From the NCBI GenBank assembly GCA_910583765.1, contig CAJTYS010000041.1, positions 1 to 34,187 of the forward strand: a stretch of DNA of 34,187 nucleotides. The letters run 5' to 3'. The stretch is from an uncultured Eubacteriales bacterium (lineage in GTDB: Bacteria > Bacillota > Clostridia > Peptostreptococcales > Anaerovoracaceae). Numbering within the stretch: position 1 is the first letter of the stretch; every line of letters starts with the position of its first letter. The position numbers were made by a program, and so were the translations under genes. This document shows positions 1-8,676 of the stretch, piece by piece. The notes beneath the pieces were generated by a model. It searched no databases, was not told the origin of the DNA, and saw only the letters and a list, made by a program, of their open reading frames with translations.

Positions 1-54
1 AGAGAAGGCGGAAGAACAGTAGGATCCGGAGTTGTTTCCGAAATTCTTGGCTAA
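1..54 (+). CDS. tuf: Elongation factor Tu, last 17 codons (partial)
   Basis: The window opens inside a gene in frame 1 that ends at TAA 52-54. The 17 visible residues, REGGRTVGSGVVSEILG, match the conserved C-terminus of bacterial EF-Tu (family pattern REGGRTVGAGVV). EF-Tu delivers aminoacyl-tRNA to the ribosome. Only the tail is present, so nothing more can be said. Two hairpin terminators follow within 130 bases, so it probably ends its operon. Confidence 0.88.
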   Translation, partial: REGGRTVGSGVVSEILG

Positions 55-73
55 TTGAATCAAATGATTTTTT

Positions 74-98
74 AGAGCAGGTCATTGGCCTGCTCTTT
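74..98 (+). terminator. Rho-independent terminator after tuf
   Basis: An 8-bp perfect stem (AGAGCAGG 74-81 with CCTGCTCT 89-96) has a 7-nt loop and is followed by only a short T run. It lies 20 bases after the tuf stop codon. Confidence 0.7.
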
Positions 99-129
99 AC
101 TTGAGGAAAACCTCAAAAGCGTATTTAGA

Positions 130-184
130 ACGCAAAGGCGATTTGTTGCAGGCTTACAACAAATTGCCTTTGCGTCTGTTTTTT
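130..184 (+). terminator. Second, long hairpin terminator after tuf
   Basis: A 19-bp stem (130-148 paired with 157-175, one G-U pair) has an 8-nt loop and is followed by CTG and a run of seven T. It is a strong second terminator in tandem with the one at 74-98. Its position argues against starting the next gene as far upstream as 101, because that would translate through this hairpin. Confidence 0.85.
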
Positions 185-196
185 TATGGCAGATTC

Positions 197-205
197 TGCT
201 ATAAT
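197..205 (+). promoter_or_regulatory. Extended -10 promoter of the sensor kinase operon
   Basis: TGCTATAAT is a perfect extended -10 element (TG-N-TATAAT). No good -35 is seen, which is usual for extended -10 promoters. Transcription would be expected to start near 212, the A of the ATG chosen for the next gene, so the message may be leaderless or start with a very short leader. Confidence 0.5.
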
Positions 206-211
206 AGGAGC

Positions 212-1966
212 ATGAAGAACATTACACGAGAATTGATTTTTATCATCATCCTCACATTTTTGGCAACCGTCATGTTCCTGGGCGCCACGATCCTTTATCA
301 AGGTTCCACCTTGCTGGAAGAGGAGAGCAAAAGCCATATCCTAGCGGCAACGGAGGACCAGGCAGGAGAGCTGAGCACTCGGTTCAGCCATATCCAAGGG
401 CTGGTGGACTCCCTGACAGGCACAGTGCGCGCTACCTTTGATACCAATGCCATGGACAGGGATGAGCGTTATGTGGAGGATTACAATCAAGGATTAAAAG
501 ACATCATCAGAAACAACCTTTCTGCCAACCAATTGGCTCACGGCCTCTATGTGACGTATAATCCCGATTATACAGGGCAAAACGATGAAGTGTGGTATGC
601 CCGCACGGAACGGAAAATCAAGGCTGTAAGAGCCGATTTTGGGGCAAATGGGAGGGATTTCACTTTGCCTTATGAAGAAGACATGGCCTATTTCTTCAAA
701 CCGCAGGAAGTGGGAGAAGGCGCCTGGACAGGCCCTTACCATGACAGGGACGTGAAGATCGACGTCATCACCTATTCCAGATCCATTAATGTTGCCGGAC
801 ATTTTGTGGGCGTAGCAGGCGCTGACATCACCACAGACGCCACGCTGGACCTTGTGAAATCCCTAAAGCTATATCCCCACGGTTACGCTTTTTTGCTGGA
901 TGAAAACAGGAAGCCCATCATAGCGCCTGCTGATAAAGAAGCGCTGAAACATGTTTCAGCAGAAGGCGGCGTGGCGGAATTTTTAGGAAATGAAGAGCGG
1001 ATGATCATGGCCTTCACACCTTTATCCAATGGCTGGCTCCTGGGCACGGTCCAGCCAAGGGACATTGTGTTCAAAACCATCAGCAAATTGAGAACTGTGT
1101 TTTTCATCTTGTTTCTCATTGCTTTGGCAGTGATCATCGTGCTGGCCAACTGGTTTTCCAGGGCTTTTTCCAGACCCATTGAAGAGCGGCAGGCTCGGCT
1201 GGAACAGGAAAATCTGGAAAAGGACGTGCTGCTGATCTACCAGGCAAGACAGGCGAAAGTGGGGGAAATGATGGCCAACATCACCCATCAATGGAAACAG
1301 CCTCTCAATAGCATTCATCTGATTATCGGGAATTTGCTGGACGCATACGATTATCAGGCACTGGACAAAGAGACATTGACAGCAGCCGCGGACAAAATCG
1401 AAACCATCACCAGGACCATGGCCAGAACCATCACGGACTTTACCGAGTTTTTAAAGCCGCCCATGGAGGAATCCGCCTTTGATGTGAAACGATGCGTGAA
1501 AACCGCCCTTGCCCTGATGGAGGAAAGCCTTAGCAGCAATGCCATTACTGTGAAATTGGATCTGGCGGAACCTTGCCATGCCTATGGGAACGCCAATGAA
1601 TTTTCTCATGTGCTGTTCAATATTTTCAACAATGCCAGAGACGCGATACTGGACAGCCCATCCGCGGAACGATACATTGCTGTTTCTGCCTGTGTCAGAG
1701 AAAAGGATGGTCGTGAAATGACCTGCCTGGAGGTGTCCAATGAAGGTCGGCAGCTAGATGAAGAGCAGCTGAAGCAGGCTTTTGACCGGTATTATACCAC
1801 AAAGCCGCGGGATGAAGGGACAGGGCTGGGGCTTTACATTTCCAGACTCATCGTAGAACAGCGCATGCACGGCTTCATCCATCTGGGCAATTGGGAGAAG
1901 GGTGTGCGCTGCGTCATAGAAATACCATCAGAGGAGACGGCATTGGAGGAAAACAGTCATGAATGA
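212..1966 (+). CDS. Membrane sensor histidine kinase with extracellular Cache-type domain
   Basis: This 584-residue kinase probably senses an extracellular small molecule and passes phosphate to the response regulator that overlaps its 3' end. From the N-terminus it has a membrane helix (about 9-28), a roughly 260-residue outside domain with dCache-like features (YNPDYTG, GAWTGPYHD, GVAGADIT), a second helix (about 295-316), and a HisKA domain with H359 in THQWKQPLNS. An HATPase domain follows with the N-box NNARDAI and G-box GTGLGLY. No HAMP domain is obvious. An in-frame upstream codon at 101 would extend it through a terminator, so the ATG at 212 is preferred; an AGGAG lies only one base before it. 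The gene overlaps the regulator gene by 8 bases. The ligand is unknown; the permease downstream hints at amino acids, but a terminator separates them. Confidence 0.85.
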   Translation: MKNITRELIFIIILTFLATVMFLGATILYQGSTLLEEESKSHILAATEDQAGELSTRFSHIQGLVDSLTGTVRATFDTNAMDRDERYVEDYNQGLKDIIRNNLSANQLAHGLYVTYNPDYTGQNDEVWYARTERKIKAVRADFGANGRDFTLPYEEDMAYFFKPQEVGEGAWTGPYHDRDVKIDVITYSRSINVAGHFVGVAGADITTDATLDLVKSLKLYPHGYAFLLDENRKPIIAPADKEALKHVSAEGGVAEFLGNEERMIMAFTPLSNGWLLGTVQPRDIVFKTISKLRTVFFILFLIALAVIIVLANWFSRAFSRPIEERQARLEQENLEKDVLLIYQARQAKVGEMMANITHQWKQPLNSIHLIIGNLLDAYDYQALDKETLTAAADKIETITRTMARTITDFTEFLKPPMEESAFDVKRCVKTALALMEESLSSNAITVKLDLAEPCHAYGNANEFSHVLFNIFNNARDAILDSPSAERYIAVSACVREKDGREMTCLEVSNEGRQLDEEQLKQAFDRYYTTKPRDEGTGLGLYISRLIVEQRMHGFIHLGNWEKGVRCVIEIPSEETALEENSHE

Positions 1967-2729
1967 AGTAAAACCCCTGAGCACCATAAAGGTTCTTTAT
2001 GTGGAAGACGATGATAATGCCAGAGACGCGCTGGCAGCCATTTTAAAACGGCGGGTAGGCCGCCTGTTCACTGCTAAGGATGGGAGAGAAGGGATGGAGC
2101 TTTACGAAGCGCACAAGCCTCATATCATTGTGGCGGATCTATTCATGCCCAACATGGGAGGCGTGGAAATGATCCGCGGCATCCGTCAAAAGGGAGGCAG
2201 GCCGCGGGTGATCATCACCAGCGCTGTCAGTGACACCTCCGTGATCCTCAACGCAGTGGACGCGGGAATCGCCAAATATGTGGTAAAGCCCATTGAAATT
2301 CCGTCCTTGCTGGAAGCTTTGACCGAGCTGGCGGAGGATGTGGTGAAAAACGATATTCAAAGGGCCTTGGCGCTGCCGGAAGATGTTCTTTCTCGGAAAA
2401 AAGAATTGGAAGCAGGGATCAAAAAAGATTTTTCTGCTTTTATGAAAGCCTCTACTGGAAAAGGCCCGCTGGACGTAAAAGTCTTGATTTCAGGCACCTG
2501 CCTTGAGGTGACAGCCATAGGAATTTTAACGCAATATGAAAAAGTTTTACTTGACAGTTATCAGAATATTGTTATAATAGAACAGAACAGACAATTATTT
2601 TTCTCCATCAAAAGAGGGGAAATAGAGCGACTGATCGCAGACCGCTTAAACATTTCTGTAGAAGTGGCTGAAATCGTCATTGACATCAAGAGAGATTTGA
2701 ATAAACTCGTATTTCGTTGGAAAGGTTGA
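1959..2729 (+). CDS. Response regulator with a DUF2294-like C-terminal domain
   Basis: This 256-residue protein is the cognate partner of the upstream kinase; the genes overlap by 8 bases, so translation is probably coupled. Residues 10-125 form a receiver domain with the acidic pocket E16-D17-D18, phosphoacceptor D60 (VADLFMPN), T87 and K110 (VVKPIE). The C-terminal part (about 145-256) has no helix-turn-helix that I can see. It resembles the DUF2294 family (KGPLDVKVLISG, ILTQYEKVLL), a small domain of unknown function usually found alone. The output is therefore probably not ordinary DNA binding. The receiver call is firm; the DUF2294 call is from memory of the pattern and is moderate. Confidence 0.8.
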   Translation: MNEVKPLSTIKVLYVEDDDNARDALAAILKRRVGRLFTAKDGREGMELYEAHKPHIIVADLFMPNMGGVEMIRGIRQKGGRPRVIITSAVSDTSVILNAVDAGIAKYVVKPIEIPSLLEALTELAEDVVKNDIQRALALPEDVLSRKKELEAGIKKDFSAFMKASTGKGPLDVKVLISGTCLEVTAIGILTQYEKVLLDSYQNIVIIEQNRQLFFSIKRGEIERLIADRLNISVEVAEIVIDIKRDLNKLVFRWKG

Positions 2730-2757
2730 TAAAAAAACAGATTTTTGTTCGTTTATT

Positions 2758-2792
2758 AAAACCAATGCAAAGTTTTTTGTGTTGGTTTTTTT
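2758..2792 (+). terminator. Terminator after the two-component genes
   Basis: A 14-bp stem (2758-2771 with 2776-2789, including two wobble pairs) with a 4-nt loop ends in a T run to 2792. It separates the two-component pair from the permease. Confidence 0.75.
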
Positions 2793-2838
2793 GTTTCATT
2801 ATTTTACATTTATATTTTCTTAAGGAGGAAGAAAAGGT

Positions 2839-4332
2839 ATGACACAAGAACTAAAAGACAAAAAAGATGTCGGCAATGAAAACAATGAACTCCAACGTGG
2901 GATCAAAAGCTGGCAGGTAACGTTCATCGGTCTCGGCGGCGTTATCGGCTCCTGTTACTTCCTGGGCCTGGGTTTGACCATTCAAACCATGGGACCTGCG
3001 GTATTATTTGCGTTTGCCATTGTAGGCGTGATCATTTACGCGGTCATGGTATCTTATGCGGAACTGTTGGTAAACGTACCGAGAAAGGGTTCCTTTGTCT
3101 CGTATACAAAAGAATTCCTAGGGCCTCAGTGGTCCATTGGAATGGGCTGGGCCTTCTGGTGCAATTGGGTGGCTTACGTTCCATCTGAGGCCGTTGCCAT
3201 GGCAACCGTGCTCATGTACATCACAGGCTCCACCAGCACCACTTTCTACATAGCTACGGCCATCGGCGCGATGGCAGCTATCACAGTGATCAATCTCAGC
3301 GCGGTCAATGTGTTCGCAAAGATTGAATCCGGTCTGGCTATCACAAAAGTAATCGTTATTATTTTGTTCGCGATCCTGGCCTTCGGTATTTGGGTCGGCC
3401 TGTGGGGAAGCGACCACTTTCTGGGCGGCTCCATTAACTTTGGCGGTGACAGTCTGATGAATTCTCTGTTCCCGAAGGGCGCGCTCATCGTGTTCACGCA
3501 GATGACTCTGGTATTGGTAACTTGCCAGGGTACTGAGATCGTTGGTCTGGCAGCCGCGGAATCCCAGGATCCAGAACACTCCGTTCCAAAGGCATGCAAG
3601 AGCGTGACTTGGAGGCTCATCGGCCTATACATGATTCCAATCCTGCTAGTTGTGCTGATTTACCCTTGGGATCTGGCAAATGATGAAAATCCAGTATTCG
3701 CGGATATCATGGGACGTTATGACATGGGCTTCTTTGGCACTGTCATGTCAGCGGTCGTAATCGTAGCCGCGTTCTCCTGCGCCAACACTGGTTTCTACGG
3801 AACGGTTCGGGCCATGTATGGTCTGGCGTGTGAAGGACTGGCGCCAAAGTTCCTGACCAAGGTTACTGCCAACGGAAATCCAAGAAACTGCGTATGGTTC
3901 ACGCTGGCCTGCATGTGGATCGTTCTCATGCTGGGTCTCATCTCTGAGTTGACAGGCGCGCTGGAAACCTTGTATGGAAGCCTGCTCTCCATTTCCGGAT
4001 TCACAGGGACTCTGGCCTGGATCGGCATCTGCTTGTCACAGGTCGTGATGAGAAAGAAGCTGAAAGAGAGAGGATACGATCCAAAGACTTGCCTGAAGGC
4101 AAGAGTCAGCGACAAACTGGGCTGGCTGCCTCTCGCAGGCGCGTGCGTACAGATCGTAGCGCTGGTCATGCTGGTTATTGAAGATCAGCTGGTGTTCTGC
4201 ATCGCCCTGGCAGCAGTGGTGGTTCCAATGATCGTAAGATGGATCAATGTGAAGAGAGGGACCGCGAGAGACGTTATCATGGTCAGCGATGGCGAGAAAT
4301 CCTTTGATGAACTCTTCCCTCGTTTGAAATAA
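2839..4332 (+). CDS. APC-superfamily amino-acid permease
   Basis: This 497-residue, very hydrophobic protein has about 12 predicted membrane helices after a short charged N-terminus of about 22 residues. The first helix carries the glycine-rich stretch GLGGVIGSCYFLGLG. This is the APC-family substrate site, and its pattern is closest to the AAT-type permeases (lysine, GABA, aromatic or other amino acids with proton symport). The start is fixed by a strong AAGGAGG ribosome site 10-15 bases upstream. It stands alone between terminators at 2758-2792 and 4369-4405. The substrate cannot be assigned. Confidence 0.85.
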   Translation: MTQELKDKKDVGNENNELQRGIKSWQVTFIGLGGVIGSCYFLGLGLTIQTMGPAVLFAFAIVGVIIYAVMVSYAELLVNVPRKGSFVSYTKEFLGPQWSIGMGWAFWCNWVAYVPSEAVAMATVLMYITGSTSTTFYIATAIGAMAAITVINLSAVNVFAKIESGLAITKVIVIILFAILAFGIWVGLWGSDHFLGGSINFGGDSLMNSLFPKGALIVFTQMTLVLVTCQGTEIVGLAAAESQDPEHSVPKACKSVTWRLIGLYMIPILLVVLIYPWDLANDENPVFADIMGRYDMGFFGTVMSAVVIVAAFSCANTGFYGTVRAMYGLACEGLAPKFLTKVTANGNPRNCVWFTLACMWIVLMLGLISELTGALETLYGSLLSISGFTGTLAWIGICLSQVVMRKKLKERGYDPKTCLKARVSDKLGWLPLAGACVQIVALVMLVIEDQLVFCIALAAVVVPMIVRWINVKRGTARDVIMVSDGEKSFDELFPRLK

Positions 4333-4368
4333 AGGGAACTGAAAATCCAAGAAACTGACATGTTTTTT

Positions 4369-4405
4369 AAAACCGACGCAGCTGGCTTTTCTGCGTCGGT
4401 TTTAT
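4369..4405 (+). terminator. Terminator after the permease gene
   Basis: A 13-bp perfect stem (4369-4381 with 4391-4403) with a 9-nt loop; the right arm itself ends in TTTT. It has the classic rho-independent form. Confidence 0.85.
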
Positions 4406-4483
4406 CATGCCACCTTGACGAACCTTGAAAATTATACTAAACTAAGGAATGATGAAGCTTTGAACAGAAAACGAGGAAACACT

Positions 4484-5293
4484 ATGAAGACACTCACAAT
4501 AGGAGATTTGACACTAGGAGAAGGACTGCCGAAGATCTGTGTTCCCCTGACAGGAGAAAACATGGACGCGCTGCTGGAGGAAGTCCGGCAGGTAAAGCAG
4601 CTGCCCTGTCAGCTGGTGGAGTGGAGGGCGGACTATATGCTGGATGCTCGGGAAAAGACTGGGATCCAGGAAAAAATCGAGGAAGTAAAGCAGGCTTTGG
4701 GCCGCTTGCGGACAGAATTGGACATGCCCATGATTTTCACCATCAGGACCGCGGCAGAAGGGGGACAGGCAAAGCTCACAAAAGCTGATTACTATCGGCT
4801 CAATCAAGAAATCGCTCGGAGCAAGATCGCGGATTTCATAGACCTCCAGGCCTTTGAAAAGCCTGGTGCGGTAGACGAAGAGCAGGTGCGGGATTTGATC
4901 AAGCTGGCCCATGAAAACGGAACAAGGGTCCTGCTGTCCAATCATGATTTTGAAGCCACGCCAGAGCTGGAAGAACTGCTGACCAGGTTTTTTGTCATGC
5001 AGGAGCTGGGGCCGGATTTAATGAAACTGGCAGTCATGCCAAAGACAGAAGATGATGTGTTCAATCTTTTGGAAGTGGCTAGCCTGATGCGGGACCAATA
5101 TGGACAGATTCCATTTATCGCGATTTCCATGGGAGAATTAGGAGCAGGAACTAGGATCTGCGGCGGAGAATTTGGTTCTGTCATTACCTTTGCGGCAGGC
5201 AGCGAGGCGTCTGCCCCAGGGCAGCTTTCCGCAGAAGCTTTGAGCGAATATCTGATCCAATATTATGAAAAGGGCAAGACAGAAAGAGAGTAA
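4484..5293 (+). CDS. aroD: 3-dehydroquinate dehydratase, type I
   Basis: The enzyme dehydrates 3-dehydroquinate to 3-dehydroshikimate in the shikimate pathway through a Schiff base. The 269-residue protein has the type I signature residues: the EWRADY strand near residue 47, H154 in LLSNHDFEATP, the Schiff-base lysine K181 in LMKLAVMPKT, and R224 in RICGGEFGS. The ATG at 4484 follows a GAGGA site and gives near-normal family length. An upstream in-frame start at 4415 would add 23 unsupported residues. ecfA1 starts 6 bases after the stop, so aroD is probably cotranscribed with the ECF genes. No other aro gene is in the window, and a catabolic quinate role is also possible. Confidence 0.9.
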   Translation: MKTLTIGDLTLGEGLPKICVPLTGENMDALLEEVRQVKQLPCQLVEWRADYMLDAREKTGIQEKIEEVKQALGRLRTELDMPMIFTIRTAAEGGQAKLTKADYYRLNQEIARSKIADFIDLQAFEKPGAVDEEQVRDLIKLAHENGTRVLLSNHDFEATPELEELLTRFFVMQELGPDLMKLAVMPKTEDDVFNLLEVASLMRDQYGQIPFIAISMGELGAGTRICGGEFGSVITFAAGSEASAPGQLSAEALSEYLIQYYEKGKTERE

Positions 5294-5299
5294 AAACCC

Positions 5300-6139
5300 A
5301 TGGCAGAAATGATCGATATCCAAGATCTAGTCTTTGAATATACACGGGACGAAAACCAGGAGCCAGTAAGTGCGATCAAGGGCGTTTCCTTGAAAGTGGA
5401 AAAGGGCAGCTTCACGGCTGTCATTGGCAGGAATGGTTCTGGAAAATCCACATTAGCGAAAAATATCAACGCGCTGCTCCTTCCCAGCAGGGGAGCTGTT
5501 TACGTGAATGGCTATGACACTCGAAAGGAAGAGCATGTCTGGGATGTGCGGCAGAGCGCGGCCATGGTGTTCCAGAATCCGGACAACCAAATCGTGTCTT
5601 CCATTGTGGAGGACGATGTGGCCTTTGGTCCGGAAAATCTAGGCGTGGAACCAAAGGAGATTCGGTTTAGAGTAGACGATTCTCTAAAAGCGGTCAACAT
5701 GTGGCAGCATCGGAAAAAAGCGCCGCACCTTCTTTCCGGCGGACAAAAGCAGCGTATCGCCATTGCGGGGGCTATTGCCATGCGGCCGGAGTGCATTGTC
5801 TTTGACGAGCCCACTGCCATGCTGGACCCCAAAGGGCGGTCAGAAGTGATGGAGATCATCAAGGGACTCCATCAAGAGGGCATTACGGTGGTTTTGATCA
5901 CCCACTTTATGGAAGAGGCAGCTCAGGCAGACAGAATCGTGATCATGGATCAGGGCGAGATCGCTTTGGACGGGCCGCCCCAGAAAGTGTTTTCGCAGGC
6001 ACAGGTCATTCGGGACATGAATCTGGATGTGCCCCTGACCGTGGAATTAGGCTGCAGGCTGCGGGAGCGGGGCGTTCCCATTCCGGAGACCATCATGAAT
6101 ATGGAAGAAATGGTTGAATTCTTATGTCAATACAAGTAA
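5300..6139 (+). CDS. ecfA1: ECF transporter ATPase A1
   Basis: This is one of two ATPases of the energy-coupling factor module that powers vitamin and metal uptake with separate substrate-binding S subunits. The 279-residue protein has Walker A GRNGSGKST (43-51), a Q-loop (VFQNPDNQ), signature LSGGQKQR near 145, Walker B CIVFDEPTAMLDP and a switch His in LITHFMEEA. It begins 6 bases after aroD and overlaps ecfA2 by 16 bases, so the A1-A2-T set is a tightly coupled unit. The ribosome site is weak, which fits translational coupling to aroD. Confidence 0.92.
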   Translation: MAEMIDIQDLVFEYTRDENQEPVSAIKGVSLKVEKGSFTAVIGRNGSGKSTLAKNINALLLPSRGAVYVNGYDTRKEEHVWDVRQSAAMVFQNPDNQIVSSIVEDDVAFGPENLGVEPKEIRFRVDDSLKAVNMWQHRKKAPHLLSGGQKQRIAIAGAIAMRPECIVFDEPTAMLDPKGRSEVMEIIKGLHQEGITVVLITHFMEEAAQADRIVIMDQGEIALDGPPQKVFSQAQVIRDMNLDVPLTVELGCRLRERGVPIPETIMNMEEMVEFLCQYK

Positions 6140-6993
6140 ACAATTTAACGCATATATACAGCGAAGGCCTGCCCCAGCAGTCTCTGGCTTTGGAAAATGT
6201 GACCTTCACAGCAGAGGATGGGCAATTCGTAGGGATCATCGGCCACACGGGTTCAGGAAAATCCACTTTGGTGCAGCATCTCAACGGTCTTCTAAATCCA
6301 AAATCCGGCAGCATCGTAGTGAGCGGCGTGGACATCACCCAGCCAGGGGTGGTGATGCGGGACATCCGGCGTAAGATCGGCTTGGTGTTCCAATATCCTG
6401 AGTACCAGCTGTTCGAGGAAACCGTGGAAAAAGACGTGGCTTTTGGCCCAGGGAATTTGGAGCTGAATGAAGCAGAGATTCAAAGCAGGGTCAAAGAGGC
6501 TATCCAGTTGGTTGGCCTGGATTATGAAGAAATCAGGGGCCATTCGCCATTTGAATTATCCGGCGGACAAAAGCGGAGAGTGGCCATTGCCGGAGTCATT
6601 GCCATGAAACCGGAAGTGCTGATCTTGGACGAGCCCACAGCAGGCCTGGACCCAAAAGCCCATCAGGATGTGCTGGATATGATCCGCAGGGTTCATGAAC
6701 ACGAGAAAAACATTACCTTCCTTGTTTCTCACAACATGGCTGACATCGCAAGACTGGCTGATCTGGTGCTGGTCATGGACAGCGGGAGACTGGCCATGCA
6801 GGGAACGCCGGAAGAGATCTTTTCGCAGGAAGAGGCCTTGGACTCCATGGGTCTGGCGCTGCCAGAGCCTGCCAGACTGATGAACATGGCGAAGAAAAAA
6901 GGACTGCCCTTCCAAGGGAGTTTTCTGACTGTGGAAGAGGCAGAGGAAGCATTATACGGATTTTTGAAGAGGGATAGGGATTCGCGGATATGA
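6124..6993 (+). CDS. ecfA2: ECF transporter ATPase A2
   Basis: This is the second ATPase of the ECF module, which pairs with EcfA1 as a heterodimer. The 289-residue protein shows Walker A GHTGSGKST (40-48), VFQYPEYQLFEETV (Q-loop region typical of EcfA2), LSGGQKRR, and Walker B ILDEPTAGLDP. It overlaps ecfA1 by 16 bases and ecfT by 4 (ATGA). Assignment to A2 rather than A1 rests on gene order and the YPEYQLF pattern. Confidence 0.92.
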   Translation: MSIQVNNLTHIYSEGLPQQSLALENVTFTAEDGQFVGIIGHTGSGKSTLVQHLNGLLNPKSGSIVVSGVDITQPGVVMRDIRRKIGLVFQYPEYQLFEETVEKDVAFGPGNLELNEAEIQSRVKEAIQLVGLDYEEIRGHSPFELSGGQKRRVAIAGVIAMKPEVLILDEPTAGLDPKAHQDVLDMIRRVHEHEKNITFLVSHNMADIARLADLVLVMDSGRLAMQGTPEEIFSQEEALDSMGLALPEPARLMNMAKKKGLPFQGSFLTVEEAEEALYGFLKRDRDSRI

Positions 6994-7790
6994 TACGAGA
7001 CATTACGCTGGGGCAATATTTTCCAGGTGAATCTTGGATTCACAGGTTAGATCCCCGGACAAAAATAATAGGAACATTGGCATACATTGTCGCCCTTTTT
7101 ATTGTAGGGGATTTTTGGGGATTTTTGATTGCCGTGGCAGCGCTCTTTGGGGTGATTGGAATTTCCAGGGTGCCGCTGAAATTCATTCTCAAAGGGCTGA
7201 AGCCGATCTTTATCATCATTTTGTTCACCTTTGTGCTGAATCTGTTTATGATCCCAGGGAAAGTGATCTGGAGCTTTTGGATCCTGACCATAACCGAGGA
7301 AGGCCTATACACGGCGTTTTTCATGGCAGCCAGGCTGATCTTACTGATTTTAGGTTCGTCTCTTTTGACTCTGACCACCAGGCCCATCAGCCTGACGGAC
7401 GGCATCGAAGCGCTGCTCTCCCCTTTGAGAAAGGTGGGAGTGCCGGCTCATGAACTGGCGATGATGATGACCATTGCCTTGCGGTTCATCCCCACCCTGC
7501 TGGAGGAAACGGATAAAATCATGAAAGCCCAGCAAGCTAGAGGCGCGGACTTTGAGAGCGGGAACATCCTGCGCAGGGCAAAGAGTTTGATTCCTATTTT
7601 AGTGCCGCTGTTCATCAGCGCTTTTCGCATTGCTCAGGAATTAGCTATAGCCATGGAAGCCAGATGTTATCGAGGCGGACAGCACAGGACCAGGATGAAC
7701 GCCATGAAGCTGAAAAAGCGTGATTTTGCCGCAGGGCTGCTGTTGGTTTTCTTTGTGGCAGTGATCATCGCGGAACGGATTTTATTCTGA
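6990..7790 (+). CDS. ecfT: ECF transporter transmembrane subunit T
   Basis: EcfT is the membrane scaffold that couples the two ATPases to exchangeable S subunits. The 266-residue protein has several membrane helices (for example 27-50, 60-80, 105-125 and a C-terminal helix). Between them lies the cytoplasmic coupling region with the two family Arg motifs (QQARGADFE and AMEARCYRGG). The start overlaps ecfA2 as ATGA. No S subunit gene is in the window, so this is likely a group II module shared by several S subunits encoded elsewhere. Often ecfA-ecfA-ecfT lies by ribosomal protein genes and truA; here it sits between aroD and trmB. Confidence 0.9.
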   Translation: MIRDITLGQYFPGESWIHRLDPRTKIIGTLAYIVALFIVGDFWGFLIAVAALFGVIGISRVPLKFILKGLKPIFIIILFTFVLNLFMIPGKVIWSFWILTITEEGLYTAFFMAARLILLILGSSLLTLTTRPISLTDGIEALLSPLRKVGVPAHELAMMMTIALRFIPTLLEETDKIMKAQQARGADFESGNILRRAKSLIPILVPLFISAFRIAQELAIAMEARCYRGGQHRTRMNAMKLKKRDFAAGLLLVFFVAVIIAERILF

Positions 7791-7884
7791 TCTAGATCAA
7801 GGATATGGATCGTTGTTAGACGATGCCAGCAAGGACACAAGACAGGATGCCAGGTATTTTTGAGAGAATTTGAGGCAGGATATC

Positions 7885-8517
7885 GTGAGACAGAGGAAAG
7901 CAAAAAACATGGAGGAACGGCTCGCGGCCCTCAGCCATTTGATGGTTCAGGACCCTTTTGCCCAGAAGGGGAGATGGAAGGAGCTGTTTTCAGAGCAAGA
8001 GGAGCTGTATTTGGAGCTGGGCTGCGGCAAGGGAAAATTTCTGACAGGATGGGCGCTCGCAAGAGACGACGCAGGGTACATCGGGATCGAAGGACAGGAC
8101 AGTGTCCTGCTGCGGGCCCTTGAAAGGACGGAACAAGCACAGATCGGCAATATACGATACGCTCATGTGTTTGTCAAAGATGTCAGGGATATTTTTGAAG
8201 ATGGGGAGCTGGCAGGGATTTATCTGAATTTCAGCGATCCATGGCCAAAAGCCAGACATGCCAAGCGCAGGCTCACTTATGGAGAACGGCTGGTCCAATA
8301 CAAACAGATCCTCCAGCCTGGCGGGTTCATTGCTGTGAAAACGGACAACGATGGGCTCTTTGATTTTACTCTGGAAGAGATCAGCAAAAAGGGATTGGCG
8401 ATCAAGGAAATGACCAGGGATCTCCATGCCAGTGACTATGGGGCAAAGGAGATTACCACAGAGTATGAAGAGCGGTTTCGGGCCGCTGGAAAAAACATCA
8501 ATTATGTCCTGCTGTGA
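7885..8517 (+). CDS. trmB: tRNA (guanine-N7-)-methyltransferase
   Basis: TrmB makes m7G46 in the variable loop of tRNA using S-adenosylmethionine. The protein of 210 residues has the SAM motif LELGCGKGKF and the family hallmark FSDPWPKARHAKRRL, followed by GGFIAVKTDN. The GTG at 7885 gives the usual N-terminus (MRQRKAKNMEER) with an upstream GGCAGGA. A TTG at 7870 would add five residues and is less likely. It lies 94 bases after ecfT on the same strand, with no terminator seen between them, and ends at a shared bidirectional terminator. Confidence 0.9.
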   Translation: MRQRKAKNMEERLAALSHLMVQDPFAQKGRWKELFSEQEELYLELGCGKGKFLTGWALARDDAGYIGIEGQDSVLLRALERTEQAQIGNIRYAHVFVKDVRDIFEDGELAGIYLNFSDPWPKARHAKRRLTYGERLVQYKQILQPGGFIAVKTDNDGLFDFTLEEISKKGLAIKEMTRDLHASDYGAKEITTEYEERFRAAGKNINYVLL

Positions 8518-8540
8518 AGGCGGGACTTTGTTTTAGGGCA

Positions 8541-8595
8541 AATCAAAAGGGAAGCAGATCCGTCCCAGCAGCGGATTTGCTTCCCTTTGATTTTG
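8541..8595. terminator. Bidirectional terminator between trmB and the spoIIQ-like gene
   Basis: A stem of about 21 bp (8541-8562 with 8572-8592, one bulge and one wobble) with a 9-nt loop lies between convergent genes. A-rich and T-rich flanks let it end transcripts in both directions. Confidence 0.8.
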
Positions 8596-8676
8596 AGAAA
8601 TGGCTGCCGCAGGGCCTTCGGCGGGAGCCTTTTGTTTGGTGGGCTTTGTTGCCGCAGATGCCGTTACGGGCAGCGC

